Of a stretch of 64,000 nt of DNA, positions 1-11,163 are shown piece by piece. Position 1 is the stretch's first letter, and each line of letters opens with the position of its first letter. The notes under the pieces were generated by a model. The model searched no databases. It was not told the origin of the DNA and worked only from the letters and a program-made list of their open reading frames with translations. This DNA is from Homarus americanus. Taxonomy: Eukaryota; Arthropoda; Malacostraca; Decapoda; Nephropidae. Where the stretch lies: NCBI RefSeq assembly GCF_018991925.1, contig NW_024753943.1, positions 568,501 to 632,500 on the forward strand, in the 5' to 3' direction. The position numbers and the translations under genes were made by a program.

Positions 1-335
1 CGATCCGACCCCCTATACACACTCAGAGTACCGTGAGGGTCAGCCAGTCGTAGATATTTGAGGTGGGTTAGCAGCGGGGCTCTAGCAGAATCCACTCAGA
101 TGGGGGCAAGACGAGCGCTGTTTGGTCCTTACTTACCGTGACGTCAGTAAGGATCCTTCCCACTACGACCACCTTACCAAAACCTAATGTAATTTAATGC
201 TACTAGAATATAAACCCAAACTAAACTAATATCATATAATTATCCTAACTTTATCAATCTTAATAATAAAACTAACCTAACCCCATTTAAATATCCTAAT
301 CAAAACTAAAAAAAGACCCACTAAAAATATACACT
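1..335. other. non-coding flank with one CRE palindrome
   Basis: The first 180 bases have mixed composition and the next 150 are AT-rich. A perfect TGACGTCA palindrome sits at 139-146, just ahead of the CRE-bearing array. I see no gene or longer repeat here. Confidence 0.6.
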
Positions 336-545
336 CAATGACGTCACCTTCAACAAGAACCAATCAGCACACTATATGCCCCCACAATCAATGACATCAC
401 CATCAACTAACCAACACACGGTGTACCCACAATCGATGACGTCACCATTCCGCATGCACTAATCAACACACAGTATACCTACAATCGATGACGTCAACAT
501 CAACACCAACCACTCAAGGCGCAGTATGCCCACAATATAGGCGTG
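336..545 (+). repeat. about 50-bp minisatellite carrying CRE-type palindromes
   Basis: Four diverged units of 45-53 bases share the skeleton CAATGACGTCACC, an AT/AC-rich middle, then a CACAAT end. TGACGTCA, the palindromic CREB/ATF site, is intact at 339-346, 437-444 and 489-496, and is TGACATCA at 392-399. The first unit also carries an ACCAATCAG (CCAAT-box-like) string. The repeats are seen directly; any regulatory role is inference. Confidence 0.75.
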
Positions 546-603
546 TCTCACTAGTAAAACGTAATGGACCACCTGTGAGGGACCACCCACCGCCCCTGGT
601 CAG

Positions 604-706
604 TGCCGTCCAACAGTCGTCTGGGCGCAGCTTACGTGCGCTGATCGCTAAACTGCTGCTCATACCCGCTAACAGCTTCATCCCGCTGCGGTGGACGGTG
701 ATCGGG
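604..706 (+). CDS. possible short exon, unidentified
   Basis: A GC-rich island in AT-rich surroundings. It follows a pyrimidine-containing CAG at 601-603 and ends at GGG|GTATGTGAG, a good donor. The open frame gives 34 residues including SLRALIAKLLLIPANSF, a hydrophobic stretch. The opposite strand is also partly open and has its own GTAAGC donor-like site, so strand and reality are both uncertain. I do not recognise a family. Confidence 0.22.
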
Positions 707-797
707 GTATGTGAGCCGCGTACTGACGACTAGGGTGGCGGTCTCCATCACAATACTCCCTGCGGCCCCTCCTTTATGATGCCCTGGGTGTAAGGCA

Positions 798-1150
798 GGT
801 GTGGGGAGGGGTTAGGAGTGATGGGGAGGGTAGGAGTGGTGGGGAGGGGTAGGAGTGGTGGGGAGGGGTAGAAGTGGTGGGGAAGGGGCTAGGGGTGGTG
901 GGGAAGGGCCAGGGGTGGTGGGGAAGGGCTAGGGTGGTGGGGAAGGGCCAGGGGTGGTGGGGAGGGGTTCGGGATGGTGGGGAGGGGTTAGGGGTGGTGG
1001 GGAGGGATTAGGGTGGTGGGGTGGGGGTAGGGGTGGTGGGAGGGGGTTAGGGGTGGCGGGAGGGGGTTAGGGTATGGGAGGGGTTAGGATGGTGGGGAGG
1101 GGTTAGGGGTGGTGGGGAGGGGAAGGGGATGGTGGGGAGGGAGGGAGTAG
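798..1150 (+). repeat. G-rich minisatellite, unit about 20 bp
   Basis: About 17 imperfect copies of GGGGTTAGGGGTGGTGGGGA. Every unit supplies several runs of three or more G, so the strand has G-quadruplex potential. The stretch 1151-1307 after it is A-rich spacer with no gene. Confidence 0.85.
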
Positions 1151-1307
1151 AATTGTAGTAAGAAGGAAAACGACATAAGGGAGAAAGGGAGGGAGTGAAG
1201 GAGAAGAGAAACCATAGAAACAGATAAAAAAAACACCGATAAACACACACACACGGAATTAACACAAAACGATAATAACCTAAAAGTCGTAAATAAAATC
1301 GACTCCG

Positions 1308-1431
1308 TAAACACACACATTTAGTAATAGCAACACACACACTTAGTAATAGCAACACACACACTTAGTAATAGCAACACACACACACTCTTAGTAATAG
1401 CAACACACACACACACTTAGTAATAGCAACA
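1308..1431 (+). repeat. CA-tract-linked minisatellite
   Basis: Five copies of CTTAGTAATAGCAA, each preceded by a CACACA run of varying length. It looks like a unit amplified together with an adjoining dinucleotide tract. Confidence 0.85.
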
Positions 1432-2577
1432 GCGGCCTATGTTAATCACGTTCAGTAGTAATCTAGACTCAGAAACAGACGGTGGTGGTGGTGAGGGAAC
1501 AATGTAAACAACTGGTCGCCCTCACCTGGTAACTCGTGACCGTCCGTGGGTATGAGACGTTGTTCAGGTATGAAACGCCGCTCAGGACAAAATCCCCCAA
1601 ACTATTAATGCGATAATTGCTGTAAAACTTTATGTGTTGATATATTATTAATTTAAGAATGAATTAAACGTTTATGGAAAAATTTTCAAACGTTGATGCC
1701 AGCTTTTACATGTCAGGACCGGAAGCGTCGAGTCTATTCAGTAAAACGTTTGTCTTTCCTCACTTAAAACGTCTGATAGTGGCGGCCGCTTGGTGTGGCG
1801 CGTCGTGTTCAGGATGAAAAAAATCATAAAAACAAAACCAGTAAATTTAAAATTCTTCCCCACCTTTTTTGATATTCAAGAAGTAAAACACAAGTTCTCC
1901 TCAATAGATCCCCCCCTCCCCCCTTAAAGCGGTTCACTCCAACAGGACGCCATTGGTGACGATCACTGTACCGTCTCTTGTTCTTTACTTCCAAACAAAA
2001 TCTAATAAATATAAATTCCCAACAAAATCTTCATCTCATTTGCCCTTAAATAAGTGAAATCTATCAAATTACCTCACCTGGGTTATGTTAATTCCAATAT
2101 TCGACCATCAGTGTAGCTGTAGTTTCACATAATGTACCGGAACAGCTCCACTAGAGGTTCGATCCACCAAACCACTGCCCGGTCGTCTCCCCAGTGAATA
2201 CTCCACTGTTGTGTATCTCTTCACTTATTCGTGTCATAATGGCCAATACGTGGGTATAACTTTACATCCACTACAAGTAATGATTTCTTTCTGAACGTTT
2301 GGGTACATCGACACATACCGCTTTGGTCTTGACGAAACTGTTGACACCATTACTCACTACAGAAGGACGAACACACACATTCTCTGGCGTCTGTGAGTCA
2401 ACTGTCCCTCTGCCTCCACCACCAGGTTCGACCTTAATCATTGAGTGAATCGTGGTTCAGTGAGAGGATGAAACCGAAGCTCCAAAACACTTGTGTCCCA
2501 GTAACTATCTTTATCGTGGTTTATTGTTTTTTTATTCTCTTTAAGCAATTCTATTTTCATGTAACCAAGTTTATTGT

Positions 2578-2579
<2 letters not shown>
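1432..2579. other. unique-looking spacer
   Basis: Over 1.1 kb of complex sequence without a convincing gene. It holds a 47-codon ATG frame at 1674-1817, which I do not trust, and a GGTTCGATCC string at 2156 resembling a tRNA B box without a foldable tRNA around it. Confidence 0.5.

Positions 2580-2635
<56 letters not shown>
2580..2635 (+). repeat. (GA)n microsatellite
   Basis: An uninterrupted GA run of about 55 bases. All open frames across it are Arg-Glu or Leu-Ser strings. Confidence 0.95.
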
Positions 2636-2637
<2 letters not shown>

Positions 2638-2754
2638 CCCGACGCAAACAAAGGAACGTGGACGACTCGAGACCTGCACAATAATCCTCTTGTCACTTCA
2701 GTCCCGACTAAACCAGCCTCAGTTTTACGGGTCGGGTAATGTCGGGGGACGGGA

Positions 2755-2963
2755 ACCAGGGAGGAGGAGGAGGAAGAGGAGGAAATTTGGGGTCGAAGAG
2801 AGATGGGGTTGGGGGGATGGGGAGGAGAGAGAGACACAGAGTACTCAAAGTTGGGAGGGAAGGGAGGGAGGGAGGGAAGAAGGAAGAAGGGGGGCAGTAT
2901 ACTGGACTTAGGGATGGGGGGTGGGGTGATGGAGGAGGGAGATTTAGGAATTTGAGGGAGAAT

Positions 2964-3001
<38 letters not shown>
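2755..3001 (+). repeat. purine-rich tract followed by (CA)n
   Basis: A GGA/GAG-rich tract to about 2950, then a pure CA run at 2965-3001. The Gly/Arg/Glu and Pro/Ser translations over it are artefacts. Confidence 0.85.
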
Positions 3002-3003
<2 letters not shown>

Positions 3004-3049
3004 ACCTAGGCTAATATAGTCGTTTTGTAATAACATTTGAACAGTCTAC

Positions 3050-3234
3050 AGCAGAGCACCACAGTGAACAGCTGGAGAATGACTATCACCACCCTATCAA
3101 CAGTACCACCATCTCCTCAGACACAAGAGGAGAGGTCACCCATCAAAACCAGGATACTGACCTTGACCTCTGACCCTGAGTATGAGCCACTTGTGATAGT
3201 TGATAAAGGAGTATTTAATATAACTCCAGCTTGA
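3050..3234 (+). CDS. candidate terminal exon, two competing frames
   Basis: After GTCTACAG at 3044-3051 the next 185 bases have balanced composition and two plus-strand frames read as plausible hydrophilic protein. One begins EHHSEQLENDYHH and stops at TGA near 3172. The other reads through SDPEYEPLVIVDKGVFN and stops at TGA 3232-3234. Neither frame is low-complexity, and only one could be real. No poly(A) signal of consensus form is obvious just downstream. I do not recognise the product. Confidence 0.3.
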
Positions 3235-3719
3235 AGACATCACGTAACAAAAAACGAAAAACGAAAAAAAAAATTCATCTCAATTGTCGGGGCATAAAAG
3301 TGTTAGACAGATACATTATTTTGTTTGGTAATTTTATCAGAAGCAACAATAGAAAGATCGCTTTAAATACCTTTTATTTAATATAATAATAATCAGTTTA
3401 AGGTACAGTATACATAAGGTTCTGTCACCAAACACTAGGATGAATAAACTAACAAATTAACTACAGGTGTTAAACAGGTGATTTCTTTTTCTACTTGGTT
3501 ACGTTGTTGTTTGAAGGTTGGGTCTTAACATCAATTTATTGTGTTACAGGCGGCAGCTGTTTGTGGTCACTGATGAAAACTGGTCTTGTGAGAATCAACG
3601 TATAAAATGTGTATCATTGTACCAGTGGTTTCTGGTTCCTGTTACCTGGCGTGTGGTCAGGGTGAGTCACTGTCTCTTTGTTTAATTTGTCCACCAATTT
3701 TCATGTCGGAAGTTTTAAA
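3235..3719. other. AT-rich spacer
   Basis: A-rich and T-rich unique sequence up to the 21-bp array. I see no gene or strong repeat. Confidence 0.6.
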
Positions 3720-3903
3720 CTGACAACATTCCTCACTGTACTGACAACATTCCTCACTGTACTGACAACACTCCTCACTGTACTGACAACATTCCTCACT
3801 GTACTGACAACACTCCTCACTGTACTGACAACACTCCTCACTGTACTGGCAGCACTCCTCACTGTACTGACAACACTCCTCACTGTACTGACAGCACTCT
3901 TCA
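3720..3903 (+). repeat. 21-bp minisatellite, nine copies
   Basis: The unit is ACTGACAACATTCCTCACTG plus one base, in nine near-identical copies. Since 21 is a multiple of three, frames stay open on both strands: the minus strand gives a seven-residue ECCQYSE repeat and the plus strand LTTFLTV. Flanking residues run on in both frames, but I find no start context or splice signals that favour translation. Confidence 0.9.
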
Positions 3904-4252
3904 GTATTAACAAGGGAGCTGGAACTCTCAGATGGTAACTCCTTAAAATTATCTTTCAACACATTTATAAAAACACTTCATTTCTTCTCAATGGCCCAAG
4001 TCTCTATATGTCTACTGTGTATCTCAATCCTTTAGAGAAATATTTTTGAGAACAAGATCAGAAATTTGAGAGAAATGCTTTATGGAAGTGGTGGTGAAGT
4101 GTGGTCATGACAGGCGACAAGGAAATGTTATTGCAAGGAAACCTTTTTCTATTTCCCGAGATACAGCTAACAAACCTTCAGTATTTTCCTCGTCTGTGAT
4201 GTGAAATATTTCTCACGTCTGTGTCTCTCTTGCACCGACTGGGGATTTTTTT
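3904..4252. other. unique spacer
   Basis: Mixed composition with scattered stops in all frames. Nothing recognised. Confidence 0.55.
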
Positions 4253-4275
4253 TGTGTGTGTGTGTGTGTGTGTGT
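4253..4275 (+). repeat. (GT)n microsatellite
   Basis: A short pure GT run followed by CCCAG. The combination mimics a splice acceptor, and the frame after it is open for only 20 codons or so. Confidence 0.85.
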
Positions 4276-4560
4276 CCCAGATGAGATGATTGATCGAATC
4301 AACACGATTCCAACAGTGAATATCGCACGTACGAGTTGTAGTTGAGTTGTTTCTCCAGTTTTAGAGTGTGGAGTGAGTACAGGTCTAGGAGTGGAGGCAG
4401 GGCAAGTGTGAGGAGGAGGAGGAGGACCACTATCAACCTCGCCTCTCCTCCCTCACCCCACCTTTACCTCTCACCATATAATTAACGGGCTGCTTCCTTG
4501 CCCAAAGGGAGAGAGGATCTTCTATAAGACAAATGATAATACTGACAGGGAGGCTAAGGC

Positions 4561-4625
4561 ATGGAGACAGACATACCGACAAAACAGACGGACGGAAAGA
4601 CGGATGGACAGACAGACAGAAGAAT
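4561..4625 (+). repeat. degenerate GACA/GACG tract
   Basis: Imperfect tetranucleotide repeats (GACAGACA, GACGGACG). Confidence 0.7.
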
Positions 4626-4794
4626 GGATAGAGCCCTAAATAATATATCTTAACCGGAAACAATAATATAGGACGGGTATTAAAGAGACTGCTATAGCGA
4701 CAGTCTGACGTAACAACACAACAGGAGGGAGCAGTAAGCCTCTGGAGACTAAGAGAGGGAGAGGCGAGGTGGAATAATTCTCCCTCTATATGAC

Positions 4795-5081
4795 AAGGGG
4801 GAGGGAGAAAGAGAGAGGGGGAAGAGCTAGGTGGAGGAGGAGGAGGAGGACGAAGGAAGAGTGAGGAAGGGGAGGAAGAGTGAGATGGGGGAGGGAGGAA
4901 AGTGAGGGAAGGGAGGAAGAATGAGGGAAGGGAGGGAGAGTGAGGGAAGGGAGGAAGAGTGAGGAGGGGGGAGGAAGAGTGAGGAGGAGGAGGAGGAGGA
5001 AGAGTGTGCAGGAGGAGGGAAGTTGAGTGAGGAGAAAGAAGAAGAAAGAGAAGGAAGGAAGGAGTAGGAGGATTACCCCAG

Positions 5082-5117
<36 letters not shown>
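4795..5117 (+). repeat. purine-rich minisatellite ending in (GA)n
   Basis: Repeats of GGAAGAGTGAGGAAGGGA type run to about 5070, then GGACAGAGAG leads into a pure GA run. Over 95 percent of bases on this strand are purines. Confidence 0.85.
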
Positions 5118-5118
<1 letters not shown>

Positions 5119-5455
5119 GAAAAAAATCAAGACCTAAAGAGGTTTTATATCAACACGAACAAAACACAAGTTAACGTCATCAAGAACACATATAATGACC
5201 ATCCAGTGTTGGCCACCATTAAGTGTATATCCCAGACAAACATACACATGAAGGTATATAATGCACATGCAAAAACAACCAACAAATACAACCATACTGT
5301 AAGTGAATGAATATTTTTGTTTTTGCTTCAACGCGGATGAATATAAATAATAAACTAGTACATAAACTAACCATTGTAAACAACATCATCATATGCCCCT
5401 CTGTGATGCCTTGTTATAACAGAACACCAGTAATGACGATAATATCCCTACAGCT
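5118..5455. other. AT-rich spacer
   Basis: Unique AT-rich sequence. No gene seen. Confidence 0.55.
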
Positions 5456-5488
5456 AAATAATAATAATAATAATAATAAATAATAGTA

Positions 5489-5542
<54 letters not shown>

Positions 5543-5549
5543 TTTATTA

Positions 5550-5584
<35 letters not shown>

Positions 5585-5620
5585 TGTATTATATTTATTA
5601 CTTTTATTATTATTATATAT
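5456..5620 (+). repeat. (ATA)n then (TTA)n microsatellite
   Basis: An ATA run at 5457-5480, followed by a long TTA run with TTTTTA interruptions. The two runs are complementary and could fold back. Confidence 0.9.
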
Positions 5621-6203
5621 AAGAGGTGATCCAAATATTTAGTTGTAAGAGCAAAAATACGAAAATACTGATGTTTAATAACAAGTTTACATAACAATTA
5701 AGATAGAGCACAGAGCATACAGTGACGACCCCTGCAGTACGCCACACAAGATAAAGGAAGCAAAACATCCCAAGTTTCGAGGAGCGAGGATGACTTCAGA
5801 AAATTAAATTCGTACGTAAATAAAGTCAAAATCAATGAAAAATTTGCCTTCAACCTATTATTTTTCACAGGTTTATAAGAAAAAAAAAGCAAAGTTGATG
5901 GAGGAAGAAGAGATCGGTGGGGGCAGAGGGTAGTGAGGGAGGGGAGGGTGAAGTGCTGTACCTTCCTCCCCGGTTGGATTATTTACTCACCACCTTCAGC
6001 GTGTGGCAGGTGAGCTCCCATGGGGGAACACCTCTCATACATAGGTCACACACACACAGCCTTCCCACCTCCGCGCCACCGAGCAAATAAGAAACGCTCT
6101 CGCTCCACCTCCCTCCCAACACTAGCTTGCAGAGTAACTTTTAAAAGATGCAACACACGCTCGGAATATCCCAAAATGGCCTCAGAAATCGGTAGTTAAT
6201 AAT
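5621..6203. other. unique spacer
   Basis: Moderately complex sequence with many stops in all frames. Nothing recognised. Confidence 0.5.
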
Positions 6204-6368
6204 TTGAGGTGGTTGGGCTTGGAACACGAGTCACAGCCTGAATCGTGTAAACCCGACAAGTGTTGGTGGAGAGAAGTGGGAAATATTTCAACACTTGAGG
6301 ATTATGACTGCCAGAATGTTTCACCGATTTACACAGAATTAAGGAGCAATATTCTGGAGAAGGTTTAT
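6204..6368 (+). CDS. weak coding candidate, unidentified
   Basis: Open non-repetitive frame including SCKPDKCWWREVGNIST and YDCQNVSPIYTELRSNI, running into the TC microsatellite. GAGAAG|GTTTAT at about 6358 could be a weak donor. There is no clear acceptor. Chance is a good alternative. Confidence 0.18.
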
Positions 6369-6380
6369 ATTATACGACTT

Positions 6381-6382
<2 letters not shown>

Positions 6383-6438
<56 letters not shown>
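6383..6438 (+). repeat. (TC)n microsatellite
   Basis: A pure CT/TC run of about 55 bases. Confidence 0.95.
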
Positions 6439-6519
6439 AAACAAAATCTACCAAAAATGTTCTTAGTGAAGGAACTCGACCCTAGCAACATATTCTTATA
6501 CATGTTATATCAGCAATGT

Positions 6520-6712
6520 CTTCTTCCCCACTCACCACTCATCACCCCCCCCTCACCCCACCTCCACTCATCATCCCACTCACCACCACTCGCCACCACC
6601 ATCACCCCCACTCACCACTCTCATCACCCCTACCTCACCACCTCATCACCCCCCACTCATCACCCCCACTCACCACCATCACCCCCACTCACCACCACCG
6701 TCACTACTGCAT
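6520..6712 (+). repeat. C-rich minisatellite (CACCCCCACTCACCA type)
   Basis: Imperfect 12-15 base units. Three plus frames stay open as His/Pro/Ser/Thr strings, which is a composition effect. Confidence 0.8.
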
Positions 6713-6837
6713 ACGTTACAGCTTTACTCAAACTTTTATAACGGGACGAGATGACGAGGGAGTATATTATAATAAAATTAATCTAACACAAACACTACTG
6801 GATAGAACATATACTTAACAAGTCCTTCTATAACCTG

Positions 6838-6928
6838 TTGTCTCTCCTCTCCTCCCCTCCTCTCCTCTCCCCTCCCCTCCCCTCCTCTCCTCTCCTCTCA
6901 CCTCCCATCCCCTCCTCTCCTCAATACC
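6838..6928 (+). repeat. polypyrimidine tract (CCTCTCCTCTC)
   Basis: Nearly pure pyrimidine. Together with the purine tract at 7003-7121 it forms a potential long hairpin. Confidence 0.85.
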
Positions 6929-7002
6929 TAATACAATCCTTGACGTTATTGAAAGGTTGCTGAAAAATAATAACATCGACGCTGCCATAATTCGTACCTT
7001 GG

Positions 7003-7121
7003 AGGAGGAAGAGGAGGAAGATGAGGAGGAAGAGGAGAGGGAGGAAGAGGAGAGGGAGGAAGAGGAGAGGGAGGAAGAGGAGAGGGAGGAAGGAGGAGGA
7101 GGAAGGAGGAGGAGGAAGAAT
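7003..7121 (+). repeat. GAG-rich minisatellite
   Basis: Six or so copies of GAAGAGGAGAGGGAGG. The plus frame reads Glu/Arg-rich, flanked by short complex peptides (IERLLKNNNIDAAIIRTL upstream). Most likely a repeat artefact. Confidence 0.85.
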
Positions 7122-8055
<934 letters not shown>

Positions 8056-8239
8056 CTAGTTCTCTAGTTTTACTTTGAGTCAAAACGTAAAATTGGAAAT
8101 GTCGACAGAACTAAACCTACCCTGGGGGTGAGACGAGGCGGGGAGAGGGAGAGAGAGAGAGAGACAGGGACGTGTGACAAAGGAGGATGGCTCTCAGGTG
8201 TGTGACCAGACCTGGAGGGAGAAGAAGGGTCTTGGAGAT

Positions 8240-8383
8240 GCTCTGAGGCAGGAAGGGGGAGAGAGGGGGAACTAAAAGCTATGAGGACGGTGTGAGGCGA
8301 GAGGGAGGAGAGAGGGAACTAAGAGGTGTGAGGACGGTGTGAGGCGAGAGGGAGGAGAGAGGGAACTAAGAGGTGTGAGGGCT
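8240..8383 (+). repeat. 47-bp minisatellite
   Basis: Units containing GGGAACTAAGAGGTGTGAGG recur with a 47-base period (8283 and 8330), plus a diverged copy upstream. Confidence 0.8.
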
Positions 8384-8578
8384 GTTTGTAGACCAAGTTG
8401 TTGAGGGGAGTGTTTACTTGGACATAGTTTCGTGGGGTCCTCCACCAAGACACCTTCATGGCCTTTTGATCAATCAGGTTAAGGGAGGGAAGCGGTCTCA
8501 ACTTATACACCTGGGCAAGTGGGCACCCAACTCTAGCGTCACCTCATAACAAATTACATTTCACCTAACCTTTCAAAT

Positions 8579-8702
8579 CACCTGAAAATAAGACACCCTA
8601 GCTTATTTCACCTAATCCCTGTCTCCTCCCCCAGTCAACCTGTTAGGGTTAAGGTGTTTAATCACCAGGTGAAATAAGCTGGGACGTCTAATCCATCGGT
8701 CA
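8579..8702. repeat. inverted repeat, palindromic dispersed motif
   Basis: The arm at 8579-8613 (GACACCCTAGCTTATTTCAC core) is reversed and complemented at 8667-8693 (GTGAAATAAGCTGGGACGTC). A third copy lies at 8993-9026 and a fourth at 27819-27852. This resembles the termini of a small non-autonomous DNA element, but no transposase or target duplication is seen. Confidence 0.65.
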
Positions 8703-8870
8703 ATATTCCTGTCGTAAGTCCCGGATGTTAGCGAGCTTCTCTGTAATCATGGAACCGCTATATTTTTCATTAGTTTTCGTTGAAATTTTTCCATAGAATT
8801 TCGCTCAAGGTTGGAATTTATATCATAAATATGTTAAAGATTACTTGTTTTATATTTTATTTATTTCTAT

Positions 8871-8970
8871 TGGTTAGGTTAGGTTAGGTCAGGTCAAGTC
8901 AGGTCAAGTCAAGTTAGGATACATTACATTAGGTTAGGTTAGGAAAGATTCGATCACGTTAGGTTAGATT
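8871..8970 (+). repeat. degenerate TTAGG-type array
   Basis: GGTTA pentamers with substitutions (GGTCA, AGTCA, AGTTA, CATTA), keeping five-base register throughout. Confidence 0.85.
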
Positions 8971-8992
8971 AACACTTGGGTGATCAATCTTA

Positions 8993-9026
8993 AGGTGGAA
9001 TAAACTGGGGTGTTTATTCTTCAGGT
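8993..9026 (-). repeat. copy of the palindromic dispersed motif
   Basis: AGGTGGAATAAACTGGGGTG and following bases are the reverse complement of the 8579 arm with a few differences. Confidence 0.65.
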
Positions 9027-9215
9027 AACCATTTTATTTTGTCTTATTTAGTCTTTACCTCAACTAATTTCACCAAGTTTACCATAATATTGTTACCGTT
9101 CAGTCGTGATAATTCAGCGTATTGGAACCACGTCACCGCCTTTATTTGTTTATTTATTAGTAGCCATGTCCGAGCGCCCGAGTACCTGTGTATGAATTAA
9201 TCAACACGGCCTGAT
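9027..9215. other. spacer
   Basis: AT-rich unique sequence with nothing recognised. Confidence 0.5.
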
Positions 9216-9388
9216 ATGTACACCTGTGGGCACTATGTACACCTGTGGGCACCATGTACACCCGTGGGCATTATGTACACCTGTGGGCATTATGTACACC
9301 TGTGGGCACTATGTACACCTGTGGGCACTACGTACACCTGTGGGCACTATGTACACCTGTGGGCACTATGTATACCTGTGGGCACTAT
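9216..9388 (+). repeat. 19-bp minisatellite, about nine copies
   Basis: The unit is TATGTACACCTGTGGGCAC. Three units equal 57 bases, so the plus frame stays open as a 19-residue repeat. I see no reason to call it a gene. Confidence 0.9.
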
Positions 9389-9582
9389 GATCTCTCTCCT
9401 CGACCATTTTCTAAGTTTTAGGATCATCATCAATCACTCAATCAGTCATTAATACCTGTAAACAGACCCATTAGGCACTTAATTAATCAGACTGTCCAGG
9501 TGTGTTCTAATGGGAGGGAGTCTTCCTTAGCACCGAGATGGCCAACGTTCCTTCACAACAACATATACACAATTGGGATTCG

Positions 9583-9606
9583 AGTCTGTCTGTCTGTGTC
9601 TGTCTG

Positions 9607-9638
<32 letters not shown>
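9583..9638 (+). repeat. (CTGT)n microsatellite
   Basis: Tetranucleotide run with a few CTGTGT interruptions. Confidence 0.9.
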
Positions 9639-9706
9639 CCTTATGGTCCAACTTCTTCTTTGTCTATACACTAATTTATCAACTTCAGTTCTCTTTACAG
9701 TAACGA

Positions 9707-9708
<2 letters not shown>

Positions 9709-9758
<50 letters not shown>
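9709..9758 (+). repeat. (TC)n microsatellite
   Basis: A pure CT run. Confidence 0.95.
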
Positions 9759-9760
<2 letters not shown>

Positions 9761-9825
9761 ACACTAAAAAGCTCTTTGAATCTTATCATTGCATTCACAC
9801 CTCTAGACACAAGTTACAACGGCGT

Positions 9826-10035
9826 ATATCACCTCACAACACACTTCACAACACACCTCACAACACACCTCACAACATCCCTCACATCCCAGTCTCACAA
9901 TAAATCTTACACCTCACATCCCACATCAGACATACACATCCCACACACCTCACACTTAATTTTACACTTCACCTCAGACCCCAACACACCTCACCTCACC
10001 TCATATCACAGCACATCACACCATATCACAACCCC
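9826..10035 (+). repeat. CACCTCACAACA degenerate minisatellite
   Basis: Ten-to-twelve-base units, clear at 9826-9880 and decaying rightwards. Confidence 0.75.
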
Positions 10036-10073
10036 CCAAACACTCTCCAACCTCACTACACCCCATTCCGTGT

Positions 10074-10855
10074 GGGAGGTGGGGGGGGTTGGAAAGTGTG
10101 TGAGGTGGAGGGGGAGAGGTGGGGTGGAGGTGAGGGGAGTGGGGGAGGTGTGTGTGTGGAGGGGGGAGGTGTGGAGGGGGAGAGGTAGTGGGAGGTGTGG
10201 AGGGGAGGGGAGGTGTGTGTGTGGAGGGGGAGGTGTGTGTGTGTGGAGGGGGAGGTGTGTGTGTGGAGGGGAGGGGAGGTGTGTGGTGGAGGGGAGTGGG
10301 TTAGTGGAGGTGTGTGTGTGTGGAGGGGGGAGAGGGGTAGTGGAGGTGTGTGCGTGGAGGAGGGGGAGGGGAGGTGTGTGGTGGAGGGGGAGGGGTAGTG
10401 GAGGTGTGTGGTGGAGGGGGTAGTGGAGGTGTGTGTGTGGAGGAGGGGAGGGGGAGGTGTGTGGTGGAGGGGGGAGGGGTAGTGGGAGGTGTGTGGTGGA
10501 CGGGGGTAGTGGGAGGTGTGTGTGGTGGAGGGGAGGGGGGAGGTGTGTGGTGCAGGAGGGGTAGTGGGAGGTGTGTGTGGTGGAGGGGGGAGGGGGGGAG
10601 GTGGGGTGGGTGGGAGGGGAGGTGGAGGTGTGTGGTGCAGGGGAGGGGTAGTGGGAGGTGTGTGTGGTGGAGGGGGGAGGGGGGGAGGTGTGGAGGGAGG
10701 GGTAGTGGAGGTGTGTGGTGGAGGAGGAGGGGTAGAGGTGGTGGAGAGGGGGAGGGGGGAGGTGTGGTGGAGGGGAGGGGAGGGGAGGTGTGGTGGTGGA
10801 GGGGGAGGGGTAGTGGGAAGTGTGTGTGGTGGAGGGGGGGGGAGGGGGGAGGTTG
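10074..10855 (+). repeat. 780-bp G-rich minisatellite
   Basis: Variable units built from GGGGAGGTGTGTGGTGGAGG with 10-30 base spacing. It generates the longest open frames of the window (over 280 codons, minus strand, Pro/His/Thr; several Gly-rich plus frames), all repeat translations. Many G runs give G-quadruplex potential. Confidence 0.95.
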
Positions 10856-10898
10856 CAATGGGATCATGAGAGGAATACTGTGTTGAGGAAGAGTGGTT

Positions 10899-10930
10899 GG
10901 AGGAGGAGGAGGAGGAGGAGGAGGAGGAGA
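10899..10930 (+). repeat. (GGA)n microsatellite
   Basis: A pure GGA run. A CTCCTCCT tract follows at 11079. Confidence 0.9.
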
Positions 10931-11078
10931 AGGAATAAGAAGAGGAGGAGTTGGTGTGTGAGGAAGATTGCAACAGTAAATGGAGGTAATAAGAGACGCA
11001 CAAGATGCTTTAAGATGAAAATGAGGAAGCATTGTGAGGTACCGTGTGGAGGAGGCTACTGTACCACAACCTTTATCC

Positions 11079-11163
11079 ATCCTCCTGCTCCTCTTCTCCT
11101 TCTTCCTCCTCCTCTTCTTATTCTTCCTCCTCCTCTTCTTATTCTGCCTCCTCCTCCCTCCCA
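11079..11163 (+). repeat. CTCCTCTTCTT pyrimidine tract
   Basis: About 22-base units of TTCTTCCTCCTCCTCTTC type. Confidence 0.8.

Noticed and set aside
1674..1817. 47-codon ATG frame starting MEKFSNVDASFYMSG
   Set aside because: Short, poor upstream start context, no splice or homology support.
2107..2180. Possible tRNA gene (TAGCTGTAG and GGTTCGATCC at near-correct spacing)
   Set aside because: T stem pairs at only two of five positions and the acceptor stem is out of register. At most a very old SINE trace.
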